The notes beneath the pieces are model-generated. The model had not been told where the DNA came from. It saw only the letters and a program-made list of their open reading frames with translations, and made no database searches. A stretch of DNA of 5,778 bases, from assembly GCA_937942935.1 (NCBI GenBank), contig CALDGT010000809.1:1-5778 (forward strand), in the 5' to 3' direction. This document shows, in pieces, positions 1 through 5,689 of this stretch. How positions within the stretch are numbered: the first letter of the stretch is position 1; every line of letters starts with the position of its first letter. Both the position numbers and the translations under genes were made by a program. The stretch comes from an uncultured Chloroflexota bacterium. Lineage in GTDB: Bacteria; Chloroflexota; Anaerolineae; Aggregatilineales; Phototrophicaceae.

Positions 1-148
1 CAGGCGGTGACAAAAAAGACGACAAACCCGCCGATAAAAAAGATGAAAAGAAAGACGAAGGCGCAAAAGTAAGTCCCTTTGGGCGATTTGGCGCAGGCGG
101 TGACAAAAAAGACGACAAACCCGCCGATAAAAAAGATGAAAAGAAAGA
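1..148 (+). repeat. Coding direct repeat, 93-bp period, 55-bp perfect core
   Basis: Bases 1-55 are identical to bases 94-148, an offset of 93 bp or exactly 31 codons, so copy number can change without breaking the frame. The first copy touches the window edge, so the match may be longer and further copies may lie upstream. Each copy encodes GGDKKDDKPADKKDEKKD, and the copies are joined by a spacer that includes SPFGRF. The downstream copies diverge after base 148. Near-perfect nucleotide identity suggests recent duplication or gene conversion rather than old protein-level repetition. An assembly artefact at the edge cannot be excluded. Confidence 0.93.
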
Positions 149-3100
149 TGATAAATCTAAAGATGCCTCTGGGGATAAAAAAGGTGGTGTTGGCGGATTT
201 CTAAATCGTGGCAAAAAAGAGGATGAAGTCAAAAAGCCTGCCGATACCAAAAAAGCAGACGATAAAAAAGGCGATGATGGCGCTAAAAAAGGCGCATTAG
301 GGGGTATCGCAGGGCGTTTGCCATTTGGCAAAAAGGCAGATGATAAACCTGCCGAGACCAAGAAGCCCGATGATAAAAAAGGCGATGCCAAAAAGACAGA
401 TGACAAAACAGCGACAGGCACAACCAAACAATCCCCACTTGGTGCGACTAAAACAGGTGTCGGCGCGACCAAAACAGATGCAGGTAAAACACCTACAAAT
501 GGCGGTAAAGGCAAAGCCGCAATCGCTACAACCGAAACAGGTGGAATATTAGGTAAAATTCGGAGTAGAATCCCATTTTTGGCGCAATCGGCAGATGCAA
601 AAAAAGCCCCCGCCAGCAAAACCCGCGCCAATAAAGTGCCACAACCCGTCAACGAAGGATTATCACTCGACCAAAAATTAGATATTTTAGGTGTGGCGTT
701 GATGTTCTCTGCAGTGGCGATTTTCTTTAGTAGCCTCTCTGGTCAACAAGGCTCGCTCACAGGGACAATCAATAATTTCTTTGCACAATTGGTTGGACAA
801 GGGGCGGTTGTTGTGCCATTGGTCTTTGGCGCGGCAGGATTTTGGCTCATTATCCGACATTTTGGCGAAGAAGCCCCGCGCATAGACCCAGTACGAATTA
901 CAGGCTTGGTGATATTATTCATCTGTAGCTTGATGTTGCTCATGTTTATCGAAACATTCAACTATACCAATGCCACCCGAGAGACCTTTCCACTCTATAT
1001 CGAACAATCTATCGCGCAAGGGCGCGGTGGTGGGCAAATCGGCGCTTATTTATATAACCTGTTAGTGGTCAATTTAGGTGAATTGCCAGCCGTTGTGTTT
1101 ATATTCGGATTAGTAGTGGTCGGGGTGATGGTCTTAACCCGTACCAGTGCCGCCGAATTAACAGTCTATACCATCAGCATTTGGCGTAGTTTGCGGGTGG
1201 CTGGTCAAAGACGCGCACAAAAGCGCAATGCGATGCGAACAGCATTATTAGAAGCGCGTGCTAAAGAACAAGCCGAGCGCGAAAAGAACAAACCCGTTAT
1301 CACAGCTCCCAAACCGGCAGAACTGACCCCTGTGACTGTGGCGGGTGCATTGCCAGATACAACCCAAACCGAAGCACCCCGCGCCATCCCTATTCGGATG
1401 GGGAATCAAACGGTTACAGCAGAGGTAGATGCAGAGGGTAATATCACAACCAAACCCGTAACTGCACCCGTTCCTACCCCAGTGGCAGAATCTACCGCGC
1501 AAACAATTCAAAAAGGGGATGAGGGTGGCAATAAACCACGATTTGCTTTACCATTTGCCAATCGTGGCAAACAAAATGATGCTACCACCAATGGCAAACC
1601 TGCTGAACAGCCAGTGACAGAGAAAAAAGCAGAAACACCTGCACCAACACCTACCCCAGAAAAAACGGGCAGATTTGGCATTTTTAATCGCAATACCACA
1701 CAAACACCGACCCCAACAACCGCACCCGAAGATGTGATATTGCCCAAACCAGTTTCTACTACCCCCGTGGCAACGACAACCACGCCATCTATACCTACAC
1801 CACCACCAACAACGGATGTGTTACCCAAACCCATACCGACCCCTATGGCAAAAGCAACAACCACAACCGGTGAAATCGGTGCATTAAAATCGCCTACCAG
1901 CACATTTATTGATGACGATGCAGATGATGAGGTGGATGAAACACCCAAGCGCATCCCACTCACACCGATGGGCGAAACTGTAACAACAACCCCAGTCAGT
2001 CGATTTGGGGCGCAAACGACCTCTACAACACCGCCCCCAACCACTGAACAGCCACCTCGTTTTGGTGGGGCAAGCACTGGTGGCGACAATCCATTTGGCA
2101 AACCGACCACCTCTACAGGCACACCATCATCACCTTTCGGTGGGTTTAAGCCCGCACCGAAACCTGTAATAGATGATGACGATGATGATAGTGATGATGA
2201 TAGTGATGATGAAGTGACAACAACACCATTTAAGGTGGATGATGATATTTTTGCGCGGTTAGAATCAAATACTCCCGCCAATATGCCATCTACAACACCA
2301 ACGACATCCACAACACCACCGCCTTCTATTTTTGAGAAGCCAACATCGCCATTTGGTGGGGGTAGCACAACAAGTCCATTTGCATCTACATCTTCACCTA
2401 AACCACCGTTATCGGTCAGCGATGAGGACGATGACGAAGATGAAAATGAAAAACCAATAGACCGCACATCGCGCCTAGACCAAATCCGCACAGGGGTGAA
2501 CAAGCCCAATCTATTCACCCGCCCAACCACCCCGCCATCTATCGTGAGCGATGAAGACGCAGACGATGATGAGGATTATGACGAGGACGACTATGATGAG
2601 GATGAAGATGAATTACCATCTTCATCTCGCAAACCAATGACCAACCCATTCGGTGATACAAAACCGAGTCCATTTGGAGCGACATCGACACCCAAACCAA
2701 CCATTGGCGGGTATGGCAAACCAGAAGATAAAGCAGGTGATATGACGGATGTGACCCGTTCACCTAGTTTTGTCCCGCCGACCTTTGCGGCATCTACCCC
2801 GCCAAAACAAACCGAAGTCCCACAGGCAACCACCCTAAAACCGCCTGTGAACGAAAATAAGCCATTACCCTTCAGTGGAAGCGGGGCAACTGTCGAAAGA
2901 CCAACCAGCACATTCACATCGAGCGTAGCGAAGAAAGTTTGGCGCTTGCCAGATTATCGCACACTCCTCGCATCAGGGTCTGAAGGTGATATTGACCGTG
3001 AACAACTGGTGCGCCGCGCCAAAGTGATTGAAGAAACGCTGAGTAGCTTTGGCGCACCCGGTCGCGTTGTCGAAATCAATACAGGTCCCGTCATCACGCA

Positions 3101-4511
3101 GTTTGGTGTTGAACCCGATTATTTAATTGTACGTGGTGGCAAAAAAGTGCGCGTAAAAGTCGGTCAGATTGCCCAACTGGATAAAGATATTCAATTGGCA
3201 CTTGGCGCAAAATCTATCCGTATCGAAGCACCTGTCCCCGGTAAGGGTTATGTGGGTATTGAAGTTCCTAACGAAGAAGCGGCGCTGGTGAGTTTGCGCG
3301 ATGTCATGGAGAGCAAGCAATTCAATAAATTAGGCGAAAAATCACCCCTCACGATTGCATTAGGGCAAAGTGTAGATGGTGCGCCGATTTCTGCCGATTT
3401 AGCCTCTATGCCCCACTTGCTCATTGCAGGGACGACTGGTTCTGGTAAATCGGTGTGCGTGAATGCGATTATCGCCAGTTTGCTCGTGCGGAATACCCCC
3501 GATAAGGTCAAATTCATCATGGTAGACCCCAAACGGGTCGAATTGACGGGTTATAATGGCATCCCTCACCTCATTGCGCCTGTCGTGGTGGAATTGGAAC
3601 GGATTGTTGGTGTATTAAAATGGGTCACACGCGAGATGGATGACCGCTACAAAAAATTTAGCAATGCGGGCGCACGGAATATTGAAGATTATAACCAACA
3701 TCTCATGGAGGGTGAGCCATTACCGTATATTGTCGTCATCATTGACGAATTAGCCGACTTGATGATGCTCGCGCCAGATGAAACAGAGCGTGTTATCACC
3801 CGTATCGCGGCATTGGCGCGTGCAACGGGGATTCACTTGGTCATTGCGACTCAACGTCCATCCGTAGATGTCGTCACTGGGTTGATTAAAGCCAACTTCC
3901 CTGCTCGTATCGCGTTTGCGGTGGCGGGTGGTGTTGATAGTCGGGTTATCTTAGACCAACCGGGTGCAGAGCGTTTGCTTGGGCGTGGCGATATGCTTTA
4001 TATGAGTGGTGATTCACCTGCCCCATTACGTCTACAAGGCGTGTATGTGTCGGATATGGAAATCAACAACATCAACCGCTTCTGGCGCACACAACAACCC
4101 GATTCTGCTCCCACAAAAACAGTGAGTGCGCTTGTCGGAGATGAACCACCTACCCAATTGCAAAAACCATCCATCCCGATTAACAAGGTGGAAGATAAAC
4201 CCAAACCAACTGCCACAAGCACTCATTCATCTGTGCCATCATTCTGGGATGATGAGGAGTCATTATCCGATAAACCTTCAGGAAATGGTAACGGCTCGCG
4301 CGATGAAAACGCACATGAGGATGAATTATACGAAGAAGCCGTGGAGATGGTCAGACGGTTGAATAAAGCATCGGTCTCATTACTCCAGCGCCGTCTGCGG
4401 ATTGGTTACACCCGCGCCGCCCGCCTGATTGATATTATGGAGGCACAAGGGGTGGTTGGTCCCGCCGTTGAAGGTAGTAAACCACGCGAGGTTTTGCCAC
4501 CAAAGAAATAA
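1..4511 (+). CDS. ftsK: DNA translocase FtsK/SpoIIIE family, very large, 5' end outside the window
   Basis: This is a membrane-anchored, ATP-driven double-stranded DNA pump that clears and aligns chromosome termini at the closing septum. The frame is open from base 3 (first full codon) to TAA at 4509-4511, giving 1502 visible residues, numbered here from base 3. Residues 1-225 are a Lys/Asp/Ala-rich repeated extension. Four hydrophobic helices lie near 226-245, 266-286, 297-316 and 359-379. A basic helix spans about 390-430 and a Thr/Pro/Asp-rich linker about 430-980. The motor runs from about 982 to 1363, with Walker A GTTGSGKS at 1143-1150 and Walker B VVIIDE ending in D1248-E1249. The gamma domain is at 1440-1497. 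TTG at 318 is rejected as the start because coding repeats continue upstream of it and no good ribosome site precedes it. E. coli FtsK, about 1330 residues, also has a long linker but almost nothing before its first helix. Family identity is near certain; the full length is unknown. Confidence 0.97.
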   Translation, partial: GGDKKDDKPADKKDEKKDEGAKVSPFGRFGAGGDKKDDKPADKKDEKKDDKSKDASGDKKGGVGGFLNRGKKEDEVKKPADTKKADDKKGDDGAKKGALGGIAGRLPFGKKADDKPAETKKPDDKKGDAKKTDDKTATGTTKQSPLGATKTGVGATKTDAGKTPTNGGKGKAAIATTETGGILGKIRSRIPFLAQSADAKKAPASKTRANKVPQPVNEGLSLDQKLDILGVALMFSAVAIFFSSLSGQQGSLTGTINNFFAQLVGQGAVVVPLVFGAAGFWLIIRHFGEEAPRIDPVRITGLVILFICSLMLLMFIETFNYTNATRETFPLYIEQSIAQGRGGGQIGAYLYNLLVVNLGELPAVVFIFGLVVVGVMVLTRTSAAELTVYTISIWRSLRVAGQRRAQKRNAMRTALLEARAKEQAEREKNKPVITAPKPAELTPVTVAGALPDTTQTEAPRAIPIRMGNQTVTAEVDAEGNITTKPVTAPVPTPVAESTAQTIQKGDEGGNKPRFALPFANRGKQNDATTNGKPAEQPVTEKKAETPAPTPTPEKTGRFGIFNRNTTQTPTPTTAPEDVILPKPVSTTPVATTTTPSIPTPPPTTDVLPKPIPTPMAKATTTTGEIGALKSPTSTFIDDDADDEVDETPKRIPLTPMGETVTTTPVSRFGAQTTSTTPPPTTEQPPRFGGASTGGDNPFGKPTTSTGTPSSPFGGFKPAPKPVIDDDDDDSDDDSDDEVTTTPFKVDDDIFARLESNTPANMPSTTPTTSTTPPPSIFEKPTSPFGGGSTTSPFASTSSPKPPLSVSDEDDDEDENEKPIDRTSRLDQIRTGVNKPNLFTRPTTPPSIVSDEDADDDEDYDEDDYDEDEDELPSSSRKPMTNPFGDTKPSPFGATSTPKPTIGGYGKPEDKAGDMTDVTRSPSFVPPTFAASTPPKQTEVPQATTLKPPVNENKPLPFSGSGATVERPTSTFTSSVAKKVWRLPDYRTLLASGSEGDIDREQLVRRAKVIEETLSSFGAPGRVVEINTGPVITQFGVEPDYLIVRGGKKVRVKVGQIAQLDKDIQLALGAKSIRIEAPVPGKGYVGIEVPNEEAALVSLRDVMESKQFNKLGEKSPLTIALGQSVDGAPISADLASMPHLLIAGTTGSGKSVCVNAIIASLLVRNTPDKVKFIMVDPKRVELTGYNGIPHLIAPVVVELERIVGVLKWVTREMDDRYKKFSNAGARNIEDYNQHLMEGEPLPYIVVIIDELADLMMLAPDETERVITRIAALARATGIHLVIATQRPSVDVVTGLIKANFPARIAFAVAGGVDSRVILDQPGAERLLGRGDMLYMSGDSPAPLRLQGVYVSDMEINNINRFWRTQQPDSAPTKTVSALVGDEPPTQLQKPSIPINKVEDKPKPTATSTHSSVPSFWDDEESLSDKPSGNGNGSRDENAHEDELYEEAVEMVRRLNKASVSLLQRRLRIGYTRAARLIDIMEAQGVVGPAVEGSKPREVLPPKK
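237..386 (+). repeat. Degenerate coding repeat, 111-bp offset, in the FtsK N-terminal extension
   Basis: Bases 237-275 and 348-386 align over 39 bp with 6 mismatches, at an offset of 111 bp (37 codons). They encode PADTKKADDKKGD and PAETKKPDDKKGD. Each is preceded by a short hydrophobic/basic segment (GGFLNRGKK and GRLPFGKK), so the repeated module is a hydrophobic micromotif followed by a Lys/Asp spacer. With the 93-bp copies upstream this makes four related modules in the visible extension, the downstream two being more diverged. Confidence 0.8.
678..1139 (+). other. FtsK four-helix membrane domain (coding sub-region)
   Basis: Four hydrophobic stretches start at ILGVALMFSAVAIFF, AVVVPLVFGAAGFWLII, ITGLVILFICSLMLLMF and AVVFIFGLVVVGVMVL. 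This matches the 4TM module that anchors FtsK at the division site. The flanks are basic (KTRANK before the first helix, RSLRVAGQRRAQKR after the fourth), so the positive-inside rule puts both ends in the cytoplasm. The repeated extension and the long linker should therefore both be cytoplasmic. The loop between helices 3 and 4 is about 40 residues and faces outward. Confidence 0.9.
1911..2880 (+). other. Disordered FtsK linker segment with alternating acidic tracts and PFG motifs
   Basis: Four nearly pure Asp/Glu tracts lie at 1911-1940, 2172-2216, 2421-2450 and 2550-2612; the last is about 21 residues long with three Tyr/Ala-type breaks. Between and after them are short Phe motifs in a Pro/Thr/Ser background: NPFGK (2088), SPFGGF (2130), SPFGGG (2346), SPFAS (2373), NPFGD (2643), SPFGA (2667) and LPFSG (2865), plus RFGA and RFGG earlier. 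The segment is predicted to be disordered. In E. coli the equivalent linker contacts divisome proteins, but these motifs are not ones I recognise from that linker. Confidence 0.8.
2946..4091 (+). other. FtsK alpha/beta motor domain (coding sub-region)
   Basis: The hexameric DNA-pumping ATPase. It opens with the alpha subdomain (LPDYRTLL, then RAKVIEETLSSFGAPGRVVEI and GPVITQFGVEP). Walker A GTTGSGKS is at 3429-3452, followed by the conserved MVDPKRVEL and YNGIPHL segments. Walker B VVIIDELADLMM has its catalytic Asp codon at 3744. ARATGIHLVIATQRPSVDVV and RLLGRGDMLYM follow. All expected catalytic elements are present and the domain is of normal length, so the protein should be active despite its unusual flanks. 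Confidence 0.96.
4320..4493 (+). other. FtsK gamma winged-helix DNA-reading domain (coding sub-region)
   Basis: The segment DELYEEAVEMVRRLNKASVS, then LLQRRLRIGYTRAARLIDIM, ending EGSKPREVL, is the standard FtsK gamma domain. It reads polar chromosomal sequences (KOPS/SRS type) and, in proteobacteria, activates XerCD recombination at dif. A low-complexity linker of about 75 residues, rich in Pro, Ser, Asp and Gly, separates it from the motor. Its presence argues for a chromosomal segregation pump rather than a plasmid-transfer relative, which usually lacks gamma. Confidence 0.93.
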
Positions 4512-4529
4512 CTACATCATCATAACGAT

Positions 4530-4562
4530 AAAAATGCCTCATTCGATGAATGAGGCATTTTT
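4530..4562 (+). terminator. Intrinsic terminator after ftsK, possibly bidirectional
   Basis: A perfect 15-bp inverted repeat has arms AAAAATGCCTCATTC (4530-4544) and GAATGAGGCATTTTT (4548-4562) around a 3-base loop. It starts 18 bases after the ftsK stop. The right arm ends in five T and the left arm begins with five A, so it could work on either strand. It separates ftsK from the hydrolase gene. It also explains why an upstream ATG at 4550, inside the hairpin, is not a plausible start for that gene. Confidence 0.92.
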
Positions 4563-4575
4563 ATATCCTCAGATA

Positions 4576-4581
4576 TATACT
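4576..4581 (+). promoter_or_regulatory. Candidate -10 box for the hydrolase gene
   Basis: TATACT matches the sigma-70-type -10 consensus at five of six bases and lies just after the ftsK terminator. It would give a leader of roughly 50 bases that includes the hairpin at 4600-4634. No convincing -35 box is seen at the right distance, because that position falls in the terminator right arm, so this is only a weak proposal. Confidence 0.3.
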
Positions 4582-4599
4582 CATCAATAATTTTCAGTT

Positions 4600-4634
4600 T
4601 ATGCTTCTCTCCAAATCAATTAGAGAGGAGCATA
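4600..4634 (+). promoter_or_regulatory. Hairpin sequestering the Shine-Dalgarno of the hydrolase gene
   Basis: Arms TATGCTTCTCTC (4600-4611) and GAGAGGAGCATA (4623-4634) pair over 12 bp, with eleven Watson-Crick pairs and one U-G pair, around an 11-base loop CAAATCAATTA. The right arm contains the whole ribosome binding site GAGAGGAG (4623-4630), and the stem ends two bases before the ATG at 4637. Folded RNA should block initiation. It could be an RNA thermometer, a protein- or ligand-controlled switch, or, as DNA, a repressor operator with half-sites about two helical turns apart. The pairing is directly visible; the regulatory role is inferred. Confidence 0.6.
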
Positions 4635-4636
4635 CT

Positions 4637-5491
4637 ATGCAATCCGAAATTTATACCTTCTCATTAGGAAAATTCACCTGCACTGTCATACAAGATGACG
4701 GTGCAACTCAAACCGCCGATGACATTTTCAAGGATATTGCACCCGAAGAGCGTGACCCGATTATCGCTAAAAGCCGTTATAGTCCACAAGCACTGGATTT
4801 ATCATTCAATGTGTTACTCATACAAACCCCCACACAGCGCATTTTAGTAGATACAGGTAATGGTGTAGAAACAGGTGGTGGCGGGCGATTATTATCTCAT
4901 TTAGATGAACTCAATATTCCTCTCACATCTATTGATATGGTCATCCTCACTCATGCCCATTCCGACCATTACGCCACAATGCTCACCCAATCAGGTGAAA
5001 AAATATTCCCCAATGCGCGTTATGTGATGTGGCGCGATGAATGGGAATTTTATTCCAGTACAGACCGTTTAGAATTTGAGAAAAATCGTAGCCAAGCGCG
5101 TTATGATTTTATGCAGACCTATTTTTTGCCCCTGCGCGATAAATTATCACTCGTCACCCCAGAAAATCCACAAGTGACAGAGGGCATCTCGCTCATTTAT
5201 GCGCCCGGTCATAGCAAACATCATATTGCAGTGAAAATAGAATCCGATGGACAGAAGTTATTATACGCAGGAGATGCGTTTATCCATCCACTTCATGCCG
5301 AAAATCCGAATTGGAAATTTTATGTAGAAGTTGACCCCGACATCGCTATCACGAGCAAAAATCGCATTTTAGAAATGGTCATTCAACAAAAAATGCTCCT
5401 CATGGGGTATCATTTTCCGTTTCCGGGTGTTGGGCGCATGTGTCGAGATGGGGATAGGGTGTATCGCTGGACACCACATACAATCAGTTAG
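4637..5491 (+). CDS. Metallo-beta-lactamase-fold hydrolase, 284 residues
   Basis: A probable soluble di-metal hydrolase of the MBL superfamily, lactonase/MPH-like in layout; the substrate is unknown. The metal-binding motif is H106-A-H108-S-D110-H111, followed by H192 (APGHS), bridging D213 (YAGDAF) and H259 (GYHFPFPG). The strand-turn VDTGNG at 71-76 is typical of the fold. No signal peptide or membrane segment is seen, so it is probably cytoplasmic. The start at 4637 is chosen because GAGAGGAG lies 6 bases upstream; the in-frame ATGs at 4550 and 4601 lack a ribosome site, and 4550 is inside a terminator. The length is normal for the family and all ligands are intact. A strong terminator upstream and a second one downstream suggest a single-gene transcript. 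The specific reaction cannot be read from the sequence. Confidence 0.92.
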   Translation: MQSEIYTFSLGKFTCTVIQDDGATQTADDIFKDIAPEERDPIIAKSRYSPQALDLSFNVLLIQTPTQRILVDTGNGVETGGGGRLLSHLDELNIPLTSIDMVILTHAHSDHYATMLTQSGEKIFPNARYVMWRDEWEFYSSTDRLEFEKNRSQARYDFMQTYFLPLRDKLSLVTPENPQVTEGISLIYAPGHSKHHIAVKIESDGQKLLYAGDAFIHPLHAENPNWKFYVEVDPDIAITSKNRILEMVIQQKMLLMGYHFPFPGVGRMCRDGDRVYRWTPHTIS

Positions 5492-5503
5492 GGGGTAGAA
5501 TCA

Positions 5504-5533
5504 AAAAAGCCAAGAAAAAATTCTTGGCTTTTT
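5504..5533 (+). terminator. Bidirectional terminator between the hydrolase gene and tRNA-Gly
   Basis: A perfect 13-bp stem has arms AAAAAGCCAAGAA (5504-5516) and TTCTTGGCTTTTT (5521-5533) and loop AAAA. It starts 12 bases after the hydrolase TAG. On the plus strand it ends in five T. On the minus strand it begins 3 bases after the tRNA 3' end and also ends in a T run. It can therefore stop both converging transcripts. Confidence 0.92.
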
Positions 5534-5536
5534 GGT

Positions 5537-5608
5537 AGCGGGCGATGAGATTCGAACTCACGACATTTTCCTTGGCAAGGAAACATTCTACCACTGAATT
5601 ACACCCGC
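5537..5608 (-). tRNA. tRNA-Gly (anticodon GCC)
   Basis: Read on the minus strand, all 72 bases fold as a cloverleaf. The acceptor stem is GCGGGTG with CGCCCGC (one G-U pair), the D stem ATTC/GAAT with loop AGTGGTA, and the anticodon stem TTTCC/GGAAA with loop TTGCCAA (anticodon at 5574-5576). The variable loop is 5 bases, and the T arm is GTGAG/CTCAT with loop TTCGAAT. The base after the acceptor is U, the usual discriminator of bacterial glycine tRNAs. CCA is not encoded directly after it (the next bases are ACC), so it must be added enzymatically. The gene decodes GGC and GGU. Confidence 0.97.
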
Positions 5609-5620
5609 ATAATGATGTAT

Positions 5621-5649
5621 ATCTTACGGCAGAAATGCTTATTTTGCAA
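5621..5649 (-). promoter_or_regulatory. Promoter of tRNA-Gly
   Basis: On the minus strand TTGCAA (5644-5649) and TAAGAT (5621-5626) are separated by exactly 17 bases. Each matches the housekeeping consensus at four of six positions. The -10 ends 12 bases before the tRNA 5' end, which would give a leader of about 5 bases. Spacing and position are good but the boxes are only moderate. Confidence 0.5.
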
Positions 5650-5650
5650 G

Positions 5651-5667
5651 TCTGAATTTTGTTCAGA
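5651..5667 (-). other. Small inverted repeat between the partial gene and the tRNA
   Basis: TCTGAA and TTCAGA form a 6-bp stem with a 5-base loop, placed just upstream of the tRNA -35 box and 22 bases after the stop codon of the minus-strand partial gene. On the minus strand no T run follows, so it is a poor terminator. It may be chance, a weak transcript end, or a binding site next to the promoter. Confidence 0.25.
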
Positions 5668-5689
5668 TTATCCTTTTTTGATGAGGTGA

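Larger units (their letters stand above)
69..1694 (+). repeat. Six dispersed hydrophobic/basic micromotifs in FtsK
   Basis: Short segments rich in Gly, Phe/Ile/Leu and Arg/Lys stand out from the low-complexity background. They lie at 69-101 (VSPFGRFGAGG), 183-218 (GGVGGFLNRGKK), 291-335 (GGIAGRLPFGKK core), 540-587 (GGILGKIRSRIPFLAQ), 1533-1571 (KPRFALPFANRGK) and 1662-1694 (KTGRFGIFNRN). Four precede the membrane domain and two follow it. They could be short linear interaction motifs or weak membrane-binding helices; no known motif is recognised. The grouping was done by eye. Confidence 0.55.

Noticed and set aside
1..420. Possible CRISPR or intergenic tandem repeat array
   Set aside because: The repeat units are contiguous, codon-phased (93 and 111 bp offsets) and continue the FtsK reading frame. 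There are no unique spacers of uniform length.
597..605. GCA AAA AAA, a possible -1 frameshift heptamer in ftsK
   Set aside because: The phase is right for slippage, but no clear stimulatory stem or upstream Shine-Dalgarno-like element was seen. The shifted frame soon stops before the membrane domain, and A-rich codons are common in this region by composition.
1508..2530. 340-codon open frame on the minus strand opposite the FtsK linker
   Set aside because: Its Ser-, Val- and Gly-rich translation is the mirror of GAT/ACC/CCA-rich codons on the coding strand (runs of Ser arise from GAT repeats read in reverse). There is no ribosome site, and the plus frame is clearly FtsK.
4126..4362. 78-codon plus-strand frame overlapping the FtsK C-terminal linker
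   Set aside because: It lies wholly inside the FtsK frame, has no ribosome site and no recognisable content.
4550..4636. N-terminal extension of the hydrolase starting at ATG 4550 or ATG 4601
   Set aside because: ATG 4550 lies inside the terminator hairpin, and neither ATG has a Shine-Dalgarno. ATG 4637 has GAGAGGAG at ideal spacing, and the family fold begins directly after it.
5651..5687. Plus-strand hairpin followed by a T run, as a terminator
   Set aside because: The stem is only 6 bp of mostly A/T pairs, the T run is separated from it by several bases, and no plus-strand gene precedes it apart from the already terminated hydrolase.
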